64,000 nucleotides of DNA from Bradyrhizobium erythrophlei (GCA_900129675.1 FSRD01000001.1:5507501-5571500); one strand, 5' to 3'. Shown: positions 1 through 7,984, counted from the first letter of the stretch. Notes: generated by a model from the letters alone, not told the origin. Numbers and translations are program-made.

Positions 1-39
1 CTATGTGTCCATTGCAGCAATCGAAAGCAGGAGATCATG

Positions 40-366
40 ATGTTTATCGCAATGAACCGTTTCCGCGTTGCCAAAGGGTCTGAAGCAGCCTTCGAGCAGG
101 TCTGGATGTCGCGCGACAGTCATCTCGAAAAAGTCCCGGGCTTCGTAGAGTTTCACCTTCTCAAAGGTCCCGAGGCTGAGGATCACACGCTTTATGCTTC
201 TCACACCGTCTGGGAAAACCGTGCTGTGTTTGAAGCGTGGACCAAATCAGAGGCGTTCCGTGCTGCGCATAGTCGGGCGGGGGATAACAAGCCGCTGTAT
301 CTGGATCACCCCCAATTCGAGGGTTTTGAGGTTCGCCAGACAGTAGGACGCGGCAAGGTCGCGTAA
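40..366 (+). CDS. Heme-degrading monooxygenase, IsdG/HmuD-HmuQ type
   Basis: Small ABM-fold monooxygenase of 108 residues that would open the heme ring and release iron in the cytoplasm. Asn6, Trp67 and His77 sit at the positions of the IsdG catalytic Asn, Trp and heme-ligand His. The overall sequence resembles bradyrhizobial HmuD/HmuQ. Two ATGs are in tandem (37 and 40); AGGAG at 29-33 is better spaced for 40. No heme-uptake genes follow in the window, so the partner genes may lie to the left. A generic antibiotic-biosynthesis monooxygenase is the alternative. Confidence 0.8.
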   Translation: MFIAMNRFRVAKGSEAAFEQVWMSRDSHLEKVPGFVEFHLLKGPEAEDHTLYASHTVWENRAVFEAWTKSEAFRAAHSRAGDNKPLYLDHPQFEGFEVRQTVGRGKVA

Positions 367-472
367 TACGCACGGACATTTTGCTGTCCATCGCAAGCGC
401 GCGAGAATCCGTCGATGTTCGTTCTCAGATTGAACAGCGGAAAACATATGCTCGTATTGAACTTTTCCGGGT

Positions 473-618
473 TTGACCCTGGCTGTGTGAAAACGCTTGT
501 GCCGCTGTTATGATTCTCTCGTGATTCTGCGGGGGAATTGATGAGGCGCTTCGTTGAAGAGGCGGATCGTGGGCAATGGACGCTATTGCCCGAATGCCTC
601 GATGATTTCATTGACGAG
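473..618 (+). pseudogene. IS1182-family left-end remnant with transposase N-terminus
   Basis: From the ATG at 541 the translation begins MRRFVEEADRGQWTLLPE and continues for about 26 residues of a typical IS1182 transposase N-terminus. It then loses all similarity near 618. The preceding bases (GGCTGTGTGAAAACGC near 480) resemble the terminal repeat of such elements. Only the left end is left, so it cannot transpose. Confidence 0.6.
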
Positions 619-834
619 AGTATTCTACACCAAAGAGCACTTGGGGGGCGTCGGGCCCGACGCTCGCCCTGGCAGCGTAGCCTACTCAGCCATCTGGATG
701 GCCATCGCGGGTCACGGGAGGTCGGCTACTGGCACCAACCGGACCAGCGGGGCTGGTCTGACGATGTCCGTTCCTCGCGGTAGACCGGAAATGGCTGGCA
801 GAGGGTCAAACCGGCGCGATTGACCCTCAGCGGA
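619..834. other. Unassigned scar between two element remnants
   Basis: About 215 bases between the IS1182 remnant and the next element scar. Reading frames are open here, but I recognise no domain or conserved motif. It is probably residual mobile-element or decayed coding DNA. Confidence 0.3.
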
Positions 835-901
835 GTGCGCCAGGAAGCTGGCAAAGAATAGGAGGTGAAAGTCCCCCACGGGGAAGGTCTAAGCTGGCGG
901 G
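835..901 (+). mobile_element. Possible 5' end of a group II intron (fragment)
   Basis: The segment starts with GTGCGC and contains GAGGTGAAAGTCC-like sequence, both typical of the 5' end and domain I of bacterial group II introns. No maturase gene and no domain V hairpin follow. The sequence runs straight into another transposase remnant at 902, so at most a scar is present. This is recognition by eye only. Confidence 0.3.
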
Positions 902-1115
902 ATGATTGGCCTGTTCTGCTTCGCTCTGGCCGTCCTGGCCTCGCCATTCAGGTCGAAGTTACGGCTTGAAGCCGAGAACGCGGTGCTTCGACATCAACTG
1001 AATGTTTTGAGGCGCAGGCCGCGTGGCCGCGTTCGGTTCACGAACCATGATCGCTGGTTCTTTATCCAGCTGTATCGCTGGTTTCCAGCAATCCTGAAGG
1101 TTCTCGCAATCATCT
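902..1115 (+). pseudogene. Truncated integrase/transposase N-terminus
   Basis: The first about 71 residues read like the N-terminal part of rhizobial rve-type transposases (KLRLEAENAVLRHQL, then NDRW-like FTNHDRWFFIQLYRWFP). Similarity stops after ILKVLAII, and the remaining frame to about 1204 is unrelated. The catalytic core is missing. Confidence 0.6.
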
Positions 1116-1134
1116 GCATCCTCGTGTTACGGAG

Positions 1135-1157
1135 TCGCGGAGAGACCGCGATTTTTT
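1135..1157 (+). terminator. Rho-independent terminator
   Basis: Perfect 6-bp stem TCGCGG / CCGCGA with an AGAGA loop, followed at once by six T residues. It would stop rightward transcription leaving the element scars to its left. Confidence 0.6.
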
Positions 1158-1220
1158 CCGCGGACACGATGCATCAGCCCATCCAGGTCTGCGAGCCGCT
1201 GTGAATAAGCGTCCAAGAGT

Positions 1221-1291
1221 TGACCCCTTCACCACTCAATAAATCAATAATTTAGCTCGCCGATCGGCGTCGGGACCCCACGCCGATTAAC
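1221..1291. repeat. 71-bp direct repeat, copy 1
   Basis: Matches 2682-2752 at about 62 of 71 positions without gaps. The right half is nearly identical and includes the perfect palindrome CGCCGATCGGCG. The two copies bracket the toxin-antitoxin pair. Confidence 0.75.
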
Positions 1292-1573
1292 ACTAAAGCG
1301 GCGACGTGAAGCGCGCTTCTGGCAGACACGGGACGGCTCGCTCTCGGTCGGGACGCCGAAGTGCGATCATTCCGAAACGGAGCACACACAGCTTCGTTGC
1401 GAATGACCGCTTTGCGCGGCCATTCCTTAACCGCTCACTCGCCATGGCCGCCTAACAAGGCAATTTTCACCGCTGGCCGTCCGTAATCACCGGCGCAAAA
1501 ATCCTACGGTGAGCGCGGCACTTCAGGATTTCCCGCTGCTACAATTTGTCGATTCACGGCGAGGTTTGTCGAG
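1292..1573. other. Non-coding stretch downstream of the toxin gene
   Basis: About 280 bases between repeat copy 1 and the end of the PIN toxin gene. I see no supported gene, RNA or terminator here. Confidence 0.4.
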
Positions 1574-2173
1574 TTAGATGCCGCGTTTTTTCGAAGGTGT
1601 GTAGATGTTGCGTAACGTGGACGGATCGACTCCGATCCCGCGACGGATCCAATCGGCCACGTTGATCGGATCGGCAACTATCAGCCACCGGTCCCCGCTG
1701 GTATGAATCTGGGCGTGAAGCTGCCTCGGGCCCTTCCTGGTTTTCACTGTCGTGGTTTCGACCACCTCGCACTTGTCCGTCCGAAAGTGCTTCAGGTTGC
1801 TCGTCACCAGCAATTCAGCTTCGCCTGCGAATGCGGTGGCCAGCACCTCGCGATCCTCGTGGTCCGAAAGGGCAAACTTCGCCGCGCCGCCCATGATGAG
1901 ATATGGATCCAGCCGATCCGGTCCGGTGCGAATGGTCGCCTCGATCGCATCGATGAAAGCTACTGCGCTGTCCTCTCCGGCTTTAACCCGCTCAACCAAC
2001 ACGATCCGCAGGTTGTCCAGCATCTGCATGGACATGACCAGTTGGAGCGGCAGGCTCCCGAAACGCCTCGCGTTTACTGCGTTGATCACCTGCGATGCCG
2101 AAGTGTCCGATCTGCCACCGGCGAAGGCCAACTGGTCCGACACCCATACGTTTAGGTCGACGCATATCCGCAT
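1574..2173 (-). CDS. PIN-domain toxin of a toxin-antitoxin pair
   Basis: 199-residue protein starting MRICVDLNVWVS, the usual first PIN strand with its metal-binding Asp (Asp6). A second acidic cluster lies in SDHEDREVLATA, followed by LVTSNLKHF, as in PIN ribonucleases. These cut RNA with Mg2+ or Mn2+. Its start lies one base after the stop of the upstream ribbon-helix-helix gene, so the two should be co-translated. It is longer than a typical VapC (about 130 residues), with an extra C-terminal part from about residue 140. The RNA target is unknown. Confidence 0.8.
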   Translation of the reverse strand: MRICVDLNVWVSDQLAFAGGRSDTSASQVINAVNARRFGSLPLQLVMSMQMLDNLRIVLVERVKAGEDSAVAFIDAIEATIRTGPDRLDPYLIMGGAAKFALSDHEDREVLATAFAGEAELLVTSNLKHFRTDKCEVVETTTVKTRKGPRQLHAQIHTSGDRWLIVADPINVADWIRRGIGVDPSTLRNIYTPSKKRGI

Positions 2174-2174
2174 C

Positions 2175-2519
2175 TCACGGCTTCATTTGCATTTCGACGG
2201 CGGCATCGGCCAGTTCCGCCTCCGGCATCTCGGCGAGTCCGGGCGATCGCGGAATTGAAGCCGCTAGTTGCTTTCGCGCACGTTCGAACCTCTTCTGGAC
2301 GGTGAGTGCGGTCACCTCACGCAAGAAGGCCTGGAAACTGCGCTCGTCGCTCGCCTGCATTTGTTTCCATGCCAGCCGAAGCTCCTGCGGCAGATCCGTG
2401 TAGAGCGAGATCGCATTCGATATCAGGCTGGAAACCGTGCGGTCTTCACGCGAAGCCAAAACACGCAGCTTTGCGGCCGTAGCTTCGCTGACGGAAGCGG
2501 AGATAGATCGACTTGCCAT
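2175..2519 (-). CDS. Ribbon-helix-helix antitoxin
   Basis: 114 residues. The N-terminus (SISASVSEATAAKLRVLASREDR, quoted in part) has the beta-strand plus two helices of CopG/Arc-type DNA-binding proteins. The C-terminal half would wrap the toxin. It is the first gene of the pair and probably represses its own promoter through the palindromes just upstream (2524-2571). The ATG at 2519 is the first start after those palindromes. Confidence 0.75.
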   Translation of the reverse strand: MASRSISASVSEATAAKLRVLASREDRTVSSLISNAISLYTDLPQELRLAWKQMQASDERSFQAFLREVTALTVQKRFERARKQLAASIPRSPGLAEMPEAELADAAVEMQMKP

Positions 2520-2523
2520 GGGT

Positions 2524-2571
2524 CTAGCCTCATATCTATATAGAACATCTATAACCTATAGGTTTGGCTAG
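2524..2571. promoter_or_regulatory. Nested palindromic operator of the toxin-antitoxin operon
   Basis: The 48 bases just upstream of the antitoxin hold three inverted repeats: outer CTAGCC (2524-2529) with GGCTAG (2566-2571), perfect TCTATATAGA (2535-2544), and perfect AACCTATAGGTT (2553-2564). Ribbon-helix-helix antitoxins commonly bind such short palindromes. That this one does is inference. Confidence 0.55.
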
Positions 2572-2681
2572 GATATATCAAGCCCCACGGCGAACGCCGC
2601 CCCCGGATTGGTCCAGCAGGTGCAAGGCAAAAGGGCTATTTTCGCTAGGTAAAACGGGGGGGGGGCGCGCAAGTAGGGTAG

Positions 2682-2752
2682 TGACCCCTTCACCGCTAGG
2701 CAGATCAATACCTTAGCTCGCCGATCGGCGTCGGGACCCCAGGCCGATTAAC
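2682..2752. repeat. 71-bp direct repeat, copy 2
   Basis: Partner of 1221-1291. It ends within a few bases of where a coding frame without a start codon opens (2757), so the repeat edge appears to mark an insertion or deletion joint. Confidence 0.75.
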
Positions 2753-2756
2753 AAGC

Positions 2757-2945
2757 TACCCCGACGTCTCCGACATCCTCCAGCGCAAGGCCACGGGGCG
2801 CGTCGATCTGCGCGGCCGTTCGTTTGCGGAGAAGCTCGACGCCCTCGATGCGTTGCGCGACCGGGCCGGGCCGCTTCGCGCCGCCAGAGCCCTCCGGGAG
2901 GAACAATATCCGGTTCCTCAAGGCGCCGTGGCCGTGCGGCCCTAA
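2757..2945 (+). pseudogene. Gene remnant without a start codon (YPDVSDI-type small protein)
   Basis: Open for 62 codons to TAA at 2943-2945. The text YPDVSDILQRKATGR, then FAEKLDALDALRDR, resembles small proteins often found beside nucleotidyltransferase-like toxins in Proteobacteria. There is no start codon, because the frame begins at the edge of the 71-bp repeat. The family link is from memory and uncertain. Confidence 0.45.
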
Positions 2946-2997
2946 AGCCGCACCGCCTCAAGAAGCCGGCGGGGACTGGCGAGCTCAAAGCGAGCCC

Positions 2998-3387
2998 TTA
3001 GAGCCGGGGCTTGGGCTGGTAGTCCACCTCGTCCATCTGCGCGAGCTCGCGCAGGGTCTGCTCCTTATCCTTCCTGACCGTCTCTGACAGCACGACGCAA
3101 CGATCGTGGCCGCTGTCCGGGAAAACCGTGATGCCGACGTCGGCGCCCAGTGCGGTCAGCACCTTGATGAGCCGCCAGACCTCGTAGCCATTGTGCCGGT
3201 GGTTCATGATCCGATCGACGTCCTGCTCGGATTCGCTGGCAATCCTTGCCACGTCGGCTGAGCTCAGGCCGCGCCGCGCGGCGATGGTCGCGATCTCGTG
3301 GCCCAGATGGCTCTTGGCCCCGAACTCGTCCGGGTCAGCGATACCCTGCTCGGCGAGAGTGAGATCGGTTCGGCAGCCCTGACTGAA
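2998..3387 (-). pseudogene. XRE-type helix-turn-helix antitoxin remnant
   Basis: The frame reads through LGHEIATIAARRGLSSADVARI and then NGYEVWRLIKVLTALGADVGI, the pattern of small XRE antitoxins. It is open up to the TAG at 3388-3390, which is also the stop of the upstream SDR, in the same frame. No ATG, GTG or TTG occurs before the helix-turn-helix; the only GTG (3252) lies inside it. The N-terminus has therefore been lost, probably when it was joined to the SDR gene. Confidence 0.5.
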
Positions 3388-4134
3388 CTAGAGGTCGATC
3401 AAGCCGCCGTCGACGAACAGTTCGGCGCCGGTGGTGTAGGTGGCATCGGCGGCGAGGTAGAGGGCTGCGGCGGCGACTTCAGCGGCGGTGCCGGTGCGAC
3501 CGAGCGGAATGCGGGTCTTGGCGCCCTCGATGAAATTGTCCTTCTGGGCCGGCGTGAGGCCGCCTTTGTCGAGGATCGGGGTGATGATCGGACCGGGGCT
3601 GATGGTGTTGACCCTGATGCCGCGGGGCGTGAGCTCCTTGGCGATCGTGCGGCCGAACGAACGCAGCGCCGCCTTGGTCGAACCATAGACCGTGCTGCCT
3701 CCCAGGCCGCCGTTCGCGCCGGCTACCGAAGCCGTCAGGATGATCGCACCGCCGTCCGGAATGACCGGAATGGCGTGCTTGACCAGAAAGAACGCGCCCT
3801 TGACGTTGATGTTGAACTGGCTGTCGTAGAAGGCCTCGTCGACCTGCGCGATCGGCGCAAACTTGGCGATGCCGGCGTTGACGAACAGGACGTCGATGCG
3901 GCCGTGTTTGGTCTTGACTTGGTCGACCAGGACCTTGGTGGCGGCCACATTGGCTGCGTCGGAGAGCAGCACCTCGATCCCTGGCAGCGCCGCCTTGGCG
4001 GCTTCCACCGAGCGTTCGCTCGAGCCGGTAACGACCACCGTCGCGCCTTGGGATTGGAAGAGCTTGGCGGTTTCCGCACCGATACCGCTGGTGCCTCCGC
4101 TGATGAGAGCGATCTTGCCGTCGAGCTTGGCCAT
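3388..4134 (-). CDS. Short-chain dehydrogenase/reductase
   Basis: Classical SDR of 248 residues. It has the NAD(P)-binding SGGTSGIG near residues 12-19, NAG after strand 4, and the catalytic YGSTK (Tyr-x-x-x-Lys). The C-terminus GAELFVDGG is usual for this family. It is a soluble oxidoreductase of unknown substrate. The ATG at 4134 is preceded by AGGAAACC. The frame runs further upstream, but that part is not SDR-like. A broken antitoxin frame begins directly after its stop. Confidence 0.85.
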   Translation of the reverse strand: MAKLDGKIALISGGTSGIGAETAKLFQSQGATVVVTGSSERSVEAAKAALPGIEVLLSDAANVAATKVLVDQVKTKHGRIDVLFVNAGIAKFAPIAQVDEAFYDSQFNINVKGAFFLVKHAIPVIPDGGAIILTASVAGANGGLGGSTVYGSTKAALRSFGRTIAKELTPRGIRVNTISPGPIITPILDKGGLTPAQKDNFIEGAKTRIPLGRTGTAAEVAAAALYLAADATYTTGAELFVDGGLIDL

Positions 4135-4235
4135 GAAGGTTTCCTGACTGGAGTGGATTGCCGTGCCCAAGAGAGATGGGGACCGCCAAGCCGCGAGCAA
4201 TGGCGCCGGCGCCTGCCTTTGCCGGCCACTACCAC

Positions 4236-4469
4236 CTAAGACATCTCGAAGCTTGGCCAGCACCCGTCTTCTTCGTGCCTCCCGGTGCGTTGTTGGCACG
4301 TGTCGTCCAAGAGTCGCTGCGCGACGTCCTTCCAGACCGCCCCCCCCCCGCCATAGAGGCGGACCGCGTCGGCGGTCTGGATTTCCACGGTCCGCTCGCA
4401 GCGGCGACAGGAGACCCGCATCTGGGCGGCGGTCGCGCCGGCGCGAGGATCTCTCAGCACCGAGTCCAT
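4236..4469 (-). CDS. Small cysteine-containing hypothetical protein
   Basis: About 77 residues with CRRC near residue 20 and a second Cys in DDTCQQRTGRHEEDGCWPSF, a possible zinc-binding arrangement. I recognise the type as a small protein common in Bradyrhizobium, function unknown. An ATG at 4499 is in frame, but the ten residues it adds lie opposite conserved Ku-coding DNA. The ATG at 4469 is therefore more likely. Confidence 0.55.
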   Translation of the reverse strand: MDSVLRDPRAGATAAQMRVSCRRCERTVEIQTADAVRLYGGGGAVWKDVAQRLLDDTCQQRTGRHEEDGCWPSFEMS

Positions 4470-4942
4470 CGCGGTCGAGCCGCTGGACAAGGGGCTCATG
4501 GGTACACTGCTGCGCTATCCCTGTGAAGTCCGATCCGCGGACGAATACTTCGACGAGATCCAGGACGTCAAAGTCACTAAGGATATGCTGGACCTCGCAA
4601 AGCACATAGTGAACCGGAAGTCCGGGCGGTTCGAACCGGACAAGTTTGAGGACCAGTACGAAACTGCTCTCGTCGAGCTCATCAACCAGAAGCGGTCAGG
4701 CAAGCCGATCGTGCCGGAAGGAGCGGCCGCGGGGCGAGAACGTCGTCGACCTGATGGAGGCGCTGCGCAGGAGCGTCGGCGGCGCCGCGGCGGAGCTCGA
4801 GGTTCCGAAGAAAGGCGCCAAGAAACCGCGGAAGGCGGCAGCCGGCCAGAAGGAGATGCTGATGCCGATCGCCGGAAAGAAACCGGCGAAGGAGACAGCG
4901 ACGAAGAAGCCGACGGCCAAGCCGCAGCGGAAGTCGGCCTAG
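4459..4942 (+). pseudogene. Ku C-terminal fragment, frameshifted
   Basis: Ku binds DNA ends in bacterial non-homologous end joining. Only its C-terminal part is here: EPLDKGLMGTLLRYP, EYFDEIQDVKVTKDMLDLAK and KFEDQYETALVELINQKR, up to about 4711. The frame then changes, and ENVVDLMEALRRSVGG plus a lysine/alanine-rich tail continue to TAG at 4940-4942. The beta-barrel domain is missing, so this is a relic. The Nudix gene starts 8 bases after the stop. Confidence 0.75.
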
Positions 4943-4950
4943 CGTCCACG

Positions 4951-5439
4951 ATGGCTTCGCGGAAATCGCAAAGCGCCGGGCTCCTCCTGTTTCGAGGAGG
5001 TGCCGCCCATCTGGAAGTCCTGCTCGGTCATCCGGGCGGACCATTTTGGCAAAACAGGGATGACGGTGCCTGGAGCATCCCGAAGGGCCTGATTGGCGCC
5101 GACGAAGCGCCGCTATCTGCCGCTCGCCGCGAATTCGTCGAAGAGACCGGATACGACCCGCACGGAGATTTCCTGCCGCTCGGCAAGGCACGGCAGCCGG
5201 GCGGCAAGGTCGTTCAAGCGTGGGCCATCGAGGGCGACTGGGATCCCGCGCCCATCCGCAGCAATACCTTCGAGATGGAATGGCCGCCGCGCTCTGGGCG
5301 CCGTCGGACCTTTCCGGAGATCGACCGCGCGGCTTGGTTCGGTATCACCGACGCGCGACGGAAGATCCTGAAGGGACAAACGGTTTTCGTCGATCGATTG
5401 CTTGAGAGCGCCATGGCAGTTTGCCGTGGCAACCGATAG
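4951..5439 (+). CDS. Nudix hydrolase
   Basis: 162 residues with a full Nudix box, G46-x5-E52-x7-REFVEETG ending at Gly67. The protein should hydrolyse a nucleoside diphosphate linked to another group, using Mg2+. The surroundings (Ku remnant before, RNase Z-like remnant after) fit a nucleic-acid maintenance cluster whose other members have decayed. The substrate cannot be told from sequence. Confidence 0.85.
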   Translation: MASRKSQSAGLLLFRGGAAHLEVLLGHPGGPFWQNRDDGAWSIPKGLIGADEAPLSAARREFVEETGYDPHGDFLPLGKARQPGGKVVQAWAIEGDWDPAPIRSNTFEMEWPPRSGRRRTFPEIDRAAWFGITDARRKILKGQTVFVDRLLESAMAVCRGNR

Positions 5440-5452
5440 TACCGGCCCGACA

Positions 5453-5890
5453 ATGTTCGATCTAACGTTCCTCGGAACTTCGGCCAGCGTGCCATCAGCG
5501 GACCGCAACCATCCGGGCCTCCTAGTGGAGGCCGGGGGCCACCGCATCATGGTCGACTGCGGGGAGGGTACGCAGCGCCAGTTGCTCCGGAGCGGCGCTG
5601 GCTTCAGAAGGCTCGACCGGCTCTTGCTGACGCACGGCCATTTCGACCACGTCCTCGGCATTCCGGGTTTGTTTTCGACGCTGCGGCTGCGGTAAAGCAC
5701 CGATGTCATGACGATCCACGGCAGCCCGGGAACGCTCGACGTCGTCGTCCAGATGCTCGCTGGACTCTGGGGCGAGGGACGGGCGCCCATCCCGTTGCAA
5801 CTCATTCCGTTGGCGGAGGGGCGGAGGCGACAAACATATTCCCGAACTCCCGAGTGGCGGCCGACCTCGACCGACTGGCGGTCTGAAGCG
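5453..5890 (+). pseudogene. RNase Z-like metallo-beta-lactamase gene, broken
   Basis: The first 80 codons read as an RNase Z-type protein (DLTFLGTSASVPS, VDCGEGTQRQLL and the metal motif THGHFDH). An in-frame TAA at 5693-5695 stops it. The same frame continues after it with MTIHGSPGTLDVVVQMLAGLW and PIPLQLIPLAEG, so the stop is a point lesion. Similarity is lost near 5820 and the C-terminal half is missing. The essential tRNA 3'-processing enzyme must be encoded elsewhere. Confidence 0.7.
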
Positions 5891-5922
5891 CTGCCGATGA
5901 TGTCCACGAAAGAACATGTCGA

Positions 5923-6543
5923 ATGGCTAAGAAGCTAAAGACCTACGAAACTTCGCTGGGATTCTTCGACCTGGCGATAGCGGCGCCCTCGATGAAGGCC
6001 GCCTTGGAAGCCTGGGGCGCGGACAGCAATCTCTTCCAGCAGGGCGCGGCCAAGCAGAGCGAGGATCCGGACGTCGTGGCGGCGACCATGGCGAAGCCGG
6101 GCGTCGTGCTCAAGCGTCCTGTGGGTTCGAATGGGCCCCTCAAGGAGCATGCCGAGCTACCGACGAATCTGGGTGACGCCACCGCACGACCATCTAAAGC
6201 CGCCCGCAAGCCGGCCGGCCGCAAACTGAAGAAGACATCCTCCCGGCCGGCGGACAAGGCGGCGGAGCAGAAGGCCGCTGTCGCCTACGAACAAGAGCAG
6301 AAGCGCCGCGATCGCGAGCGGGCGAGGGAAGAGGCCGCCCGGCAGAAAGAGCGCGAACACCGGCAGCAGGCCGTCGACAAGGCGCAATCGGCGTTGGACA
6401 AGGCTGAAAGGGAACATGCGGTGAGAGCCGGAGCCATCCAGGCCGAGGCGGACGCTATCGAGAAGAGAGCGGAAGCCGAAAATGCGCGCTGGAAAAAGGA
6501 GAAGGAGCGGTTGGATGCGGCGCTGCAGCGCGCTCGGGGCTAA
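5923..6543 (+). CDS. TolA-like coiled-coil hypothetical protein
   Basis: 206 residues. The N-terminal 70 (KTYETSLGFFDLAIAAPSMKAALEAW, quoted in part) are compact. The rest is a long charged segment rich in Lys, Glu, Arg and Ala (about 100-206) that should form a coiled coil. Proteins like this occur in Bradyrhizobium and are often labelled TolA-like, but there is no TolA membrane anchor. It follows the broken RNase Z gene with no clear ribosome-binding site. Role unknown. Confidence 0.65.
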   Translation: MAKKLKTYETSLGFFDLAIAAPSMKAALEAWGADSNLFQQGAAKQSEDPDVVAATMAKPGVVLKRPVGSNGPLKEHAELPTNLGDATARPSKAARKPAGRKLKKTSSRPADKAAEQKAAVAYEQEQKRRDRERAREEAARQKEREHRQQAVDKAQSALDKAEREHAVRAGAIQAEADAIEKRAEAENARWKKEKERLDAALQRARG

Positions 6544-6645
6544 ATCAACGCGATTTTGTATGTCGCAAAGAACGGCTGTAACTTGGCAAGCCCTGCGCGA
6601 GCGCTGTGGCACGTGGCATACGGTCTATAACTAAAAAGGCCTAAA

Positions 6646-7323
6646 ATGGCATTTCGCGTCTTGATCATCGGTGGCACGGGGCAGGTGGGAGCTGCGGTGG
6701 TGCGTGCGCTGGCTGCAGAACCGTCCTGCGCTGAAGTAGTGATGGTCAATCGCAGGACGATTTCTCTGACCGCTGATCCCCGTGTGAGGCAGGTGATCTT
6801 GAATACGGCAGATGCTCAGTTTCCGGCAGAAGTGACCAAGCTTGCGCAGAGCATGGTTGCGCAAGGCGATCCTGTCTATGGGACATCCTGTGTTGGCGTC
6901 GGTAAAGGCAGCATGAAATGGAGCGAGGAGGAATTAAAGGCCCTCGAAATTGGCGTGGTCGGTGGCTTTGCCCGCGGTTGTCAGGCCGGGGGTATCACAC
7001 AGTTTTCTCTGCTCTCGGCAGCGGGAAGCACCGCGAAGAGCAGGATTCGTTATGTGCGGATCATGGGGCTCAAAGAAGAGACGGTTCAAGGGATAGGCTT
7101 CCAACGCCTCGCGATTTTTCGTCCGGGAATTATCGCAGGCAATGCTCACACGCCGCGCTATGCAGCTTGGTTGGGGCGTCTGATTCCGGGACCTTTTGGC
7201 ACAATTGAGCAAGACGATATCGGGCGCGCCTTTGTCGCTGAATTCATCAGCAGCTCGGCCCCAAACGGGGTCGTGTATTTCGAAAATGGGGCGATGAGAC
7301 AGAGGTCTCGTGCGTTTAAATAG
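6646..7323 (+). CDS. NAD(P)-binding oxidoreductase, atypical SDR
   Basis: 225 residues. The N-terminus has the Rossmann motif GGTGQVG (residues 9-15). The mid-region FSLLSAAGS, then the tail RLAIFRPGIIAG, match the TIP30/HTATIP2-like atypical SDR group, where FRPG-type motifs recur. It is likely a cytosolic reductase or an NADPH sensor. It stands alone, about 100 bases after the coiled-coil gene. Confidence 0.7.
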   Translation: MAFRVLIIGGTGQVGAAVVRALAAEPSCAEVVMVNRRTISLTADPRVRQVILNTADAQFPAEVTKLAQSMVAQGDPVYGTSCVGVGKGSMKWSEEELKALEIGVVGGFARGCQAGGITQFSLLSAAGSTAKSRIRYVRIMGLKEETVQGIGFQRLAIFRPGIIAGNAHTPRYAAWLGRLIPGPFGTIEQDDIGRAFVAEFISSSAPNGVVYFENGAMRQRSRAFK

Positions 7324-7422
7324 CCCAAGGGAGCGCTCGGCATTCGGGACCAAGCGACGGTTTTAGATGCCGAGCCACCGGTGTTACGCTCCAATCAGCG
7401 TCGCAAAGGATGGGAGCCGCGG

Positions 7423-7512
7423 ATGACCTTGCAGGAGACTGATAGCGCAGCCTTTCGCGAGACGTTTAAGCAACATCTGGAGAATTCTCGAGCGGCAAAA
7501 AAGGCGACTTAA
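7423..7512 (+). CDS. Possible 29-residue peptide
   Basis: ATG at 7423 to TAA at 7510-7512, reading MTLQETDSAAFRETFKQH and ending RAAKKAT. It follows a GC-rich stretch with a weak ribosome-binding site. It could be a chance frame or the tail of a lost gene. Confidence 0.25.
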   Translation: MTLQETDSAAFRETFKQHLENSRAAKKAT

Positions 7513-7777
7513 GCCGCTTTCCGCGACCAGCCTGCCCGAACGCCAACTGCACTCGGAAGAGAGCCGTCATTCCGGAGGCGGGCACTCCGGGCAGGTGTCG
7601 CCGATCGAATCCGGCACTTCCGCGATTGCGCCGCAGATGATGGCCGGCGTGCCCATTCAAGCCCGCGTGCTCACGGCCTATGCCGAGGTAGAGATCGTTG
7701 TCGGTCAATACCGCGGCCGATCCGGACAACTCGTCGGCCTTGCACTGGCGCAATCTATCGCGCGGCTGAGCGCGTAA
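7513..7777 (+). other. Unassigned open frame
   Basis: A frame with no good start runs to TAA after IARLSA (7777). It contains AYAEVEIVVGQYRGRSGQLV. I do not recognise it. It may be the end of a truncated gene. Confidence 0.25.
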
Positions 7778-7790
7778 ACGTAAACGAGAC

Positions 7791-7816
7791 AGCCCGCCGG
7801 TTCACGCCGTCGGGCT
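7791..7816 (+). terminator. Strong hairpin, likely terminator
   Basis: AGCCCGCCGG, loop TTCACG, CCGTCGGGCT: 9 of 10 pairs, followed by GGTTTCCTTG. The 22 bases from 7795 recur with one change at 10527-10548. Confidence 0.5.
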
Positions 7817-7984
7817 GGTTTCCTTGTCACACGACCGTAACATGTAGATTGCTACGTTTGGCTGCTGGGGATTTGAGTGCCCGGCCGGGGAAATACCAGT
7901 GGGACCGAGCGATCAATCTCCGCCTGGTGGCAGCTGTTTTGGGAATGCTTTACTGCTGACCTCCAACCACGGTGCATCACTCAC

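Noticed and set aside
835..1204. Complete group II intron
   Set aside because: No maturase, no domain V; only a 5'-like fragment is present.
3298..4239. Long plus-strand open frame over the SDR gene
   Set aside because: It is antisense to a full SDR with all motifs and its translation is low-complexity Asp/Gly/Arg sequence. A shadow of high-GC coding DNA.
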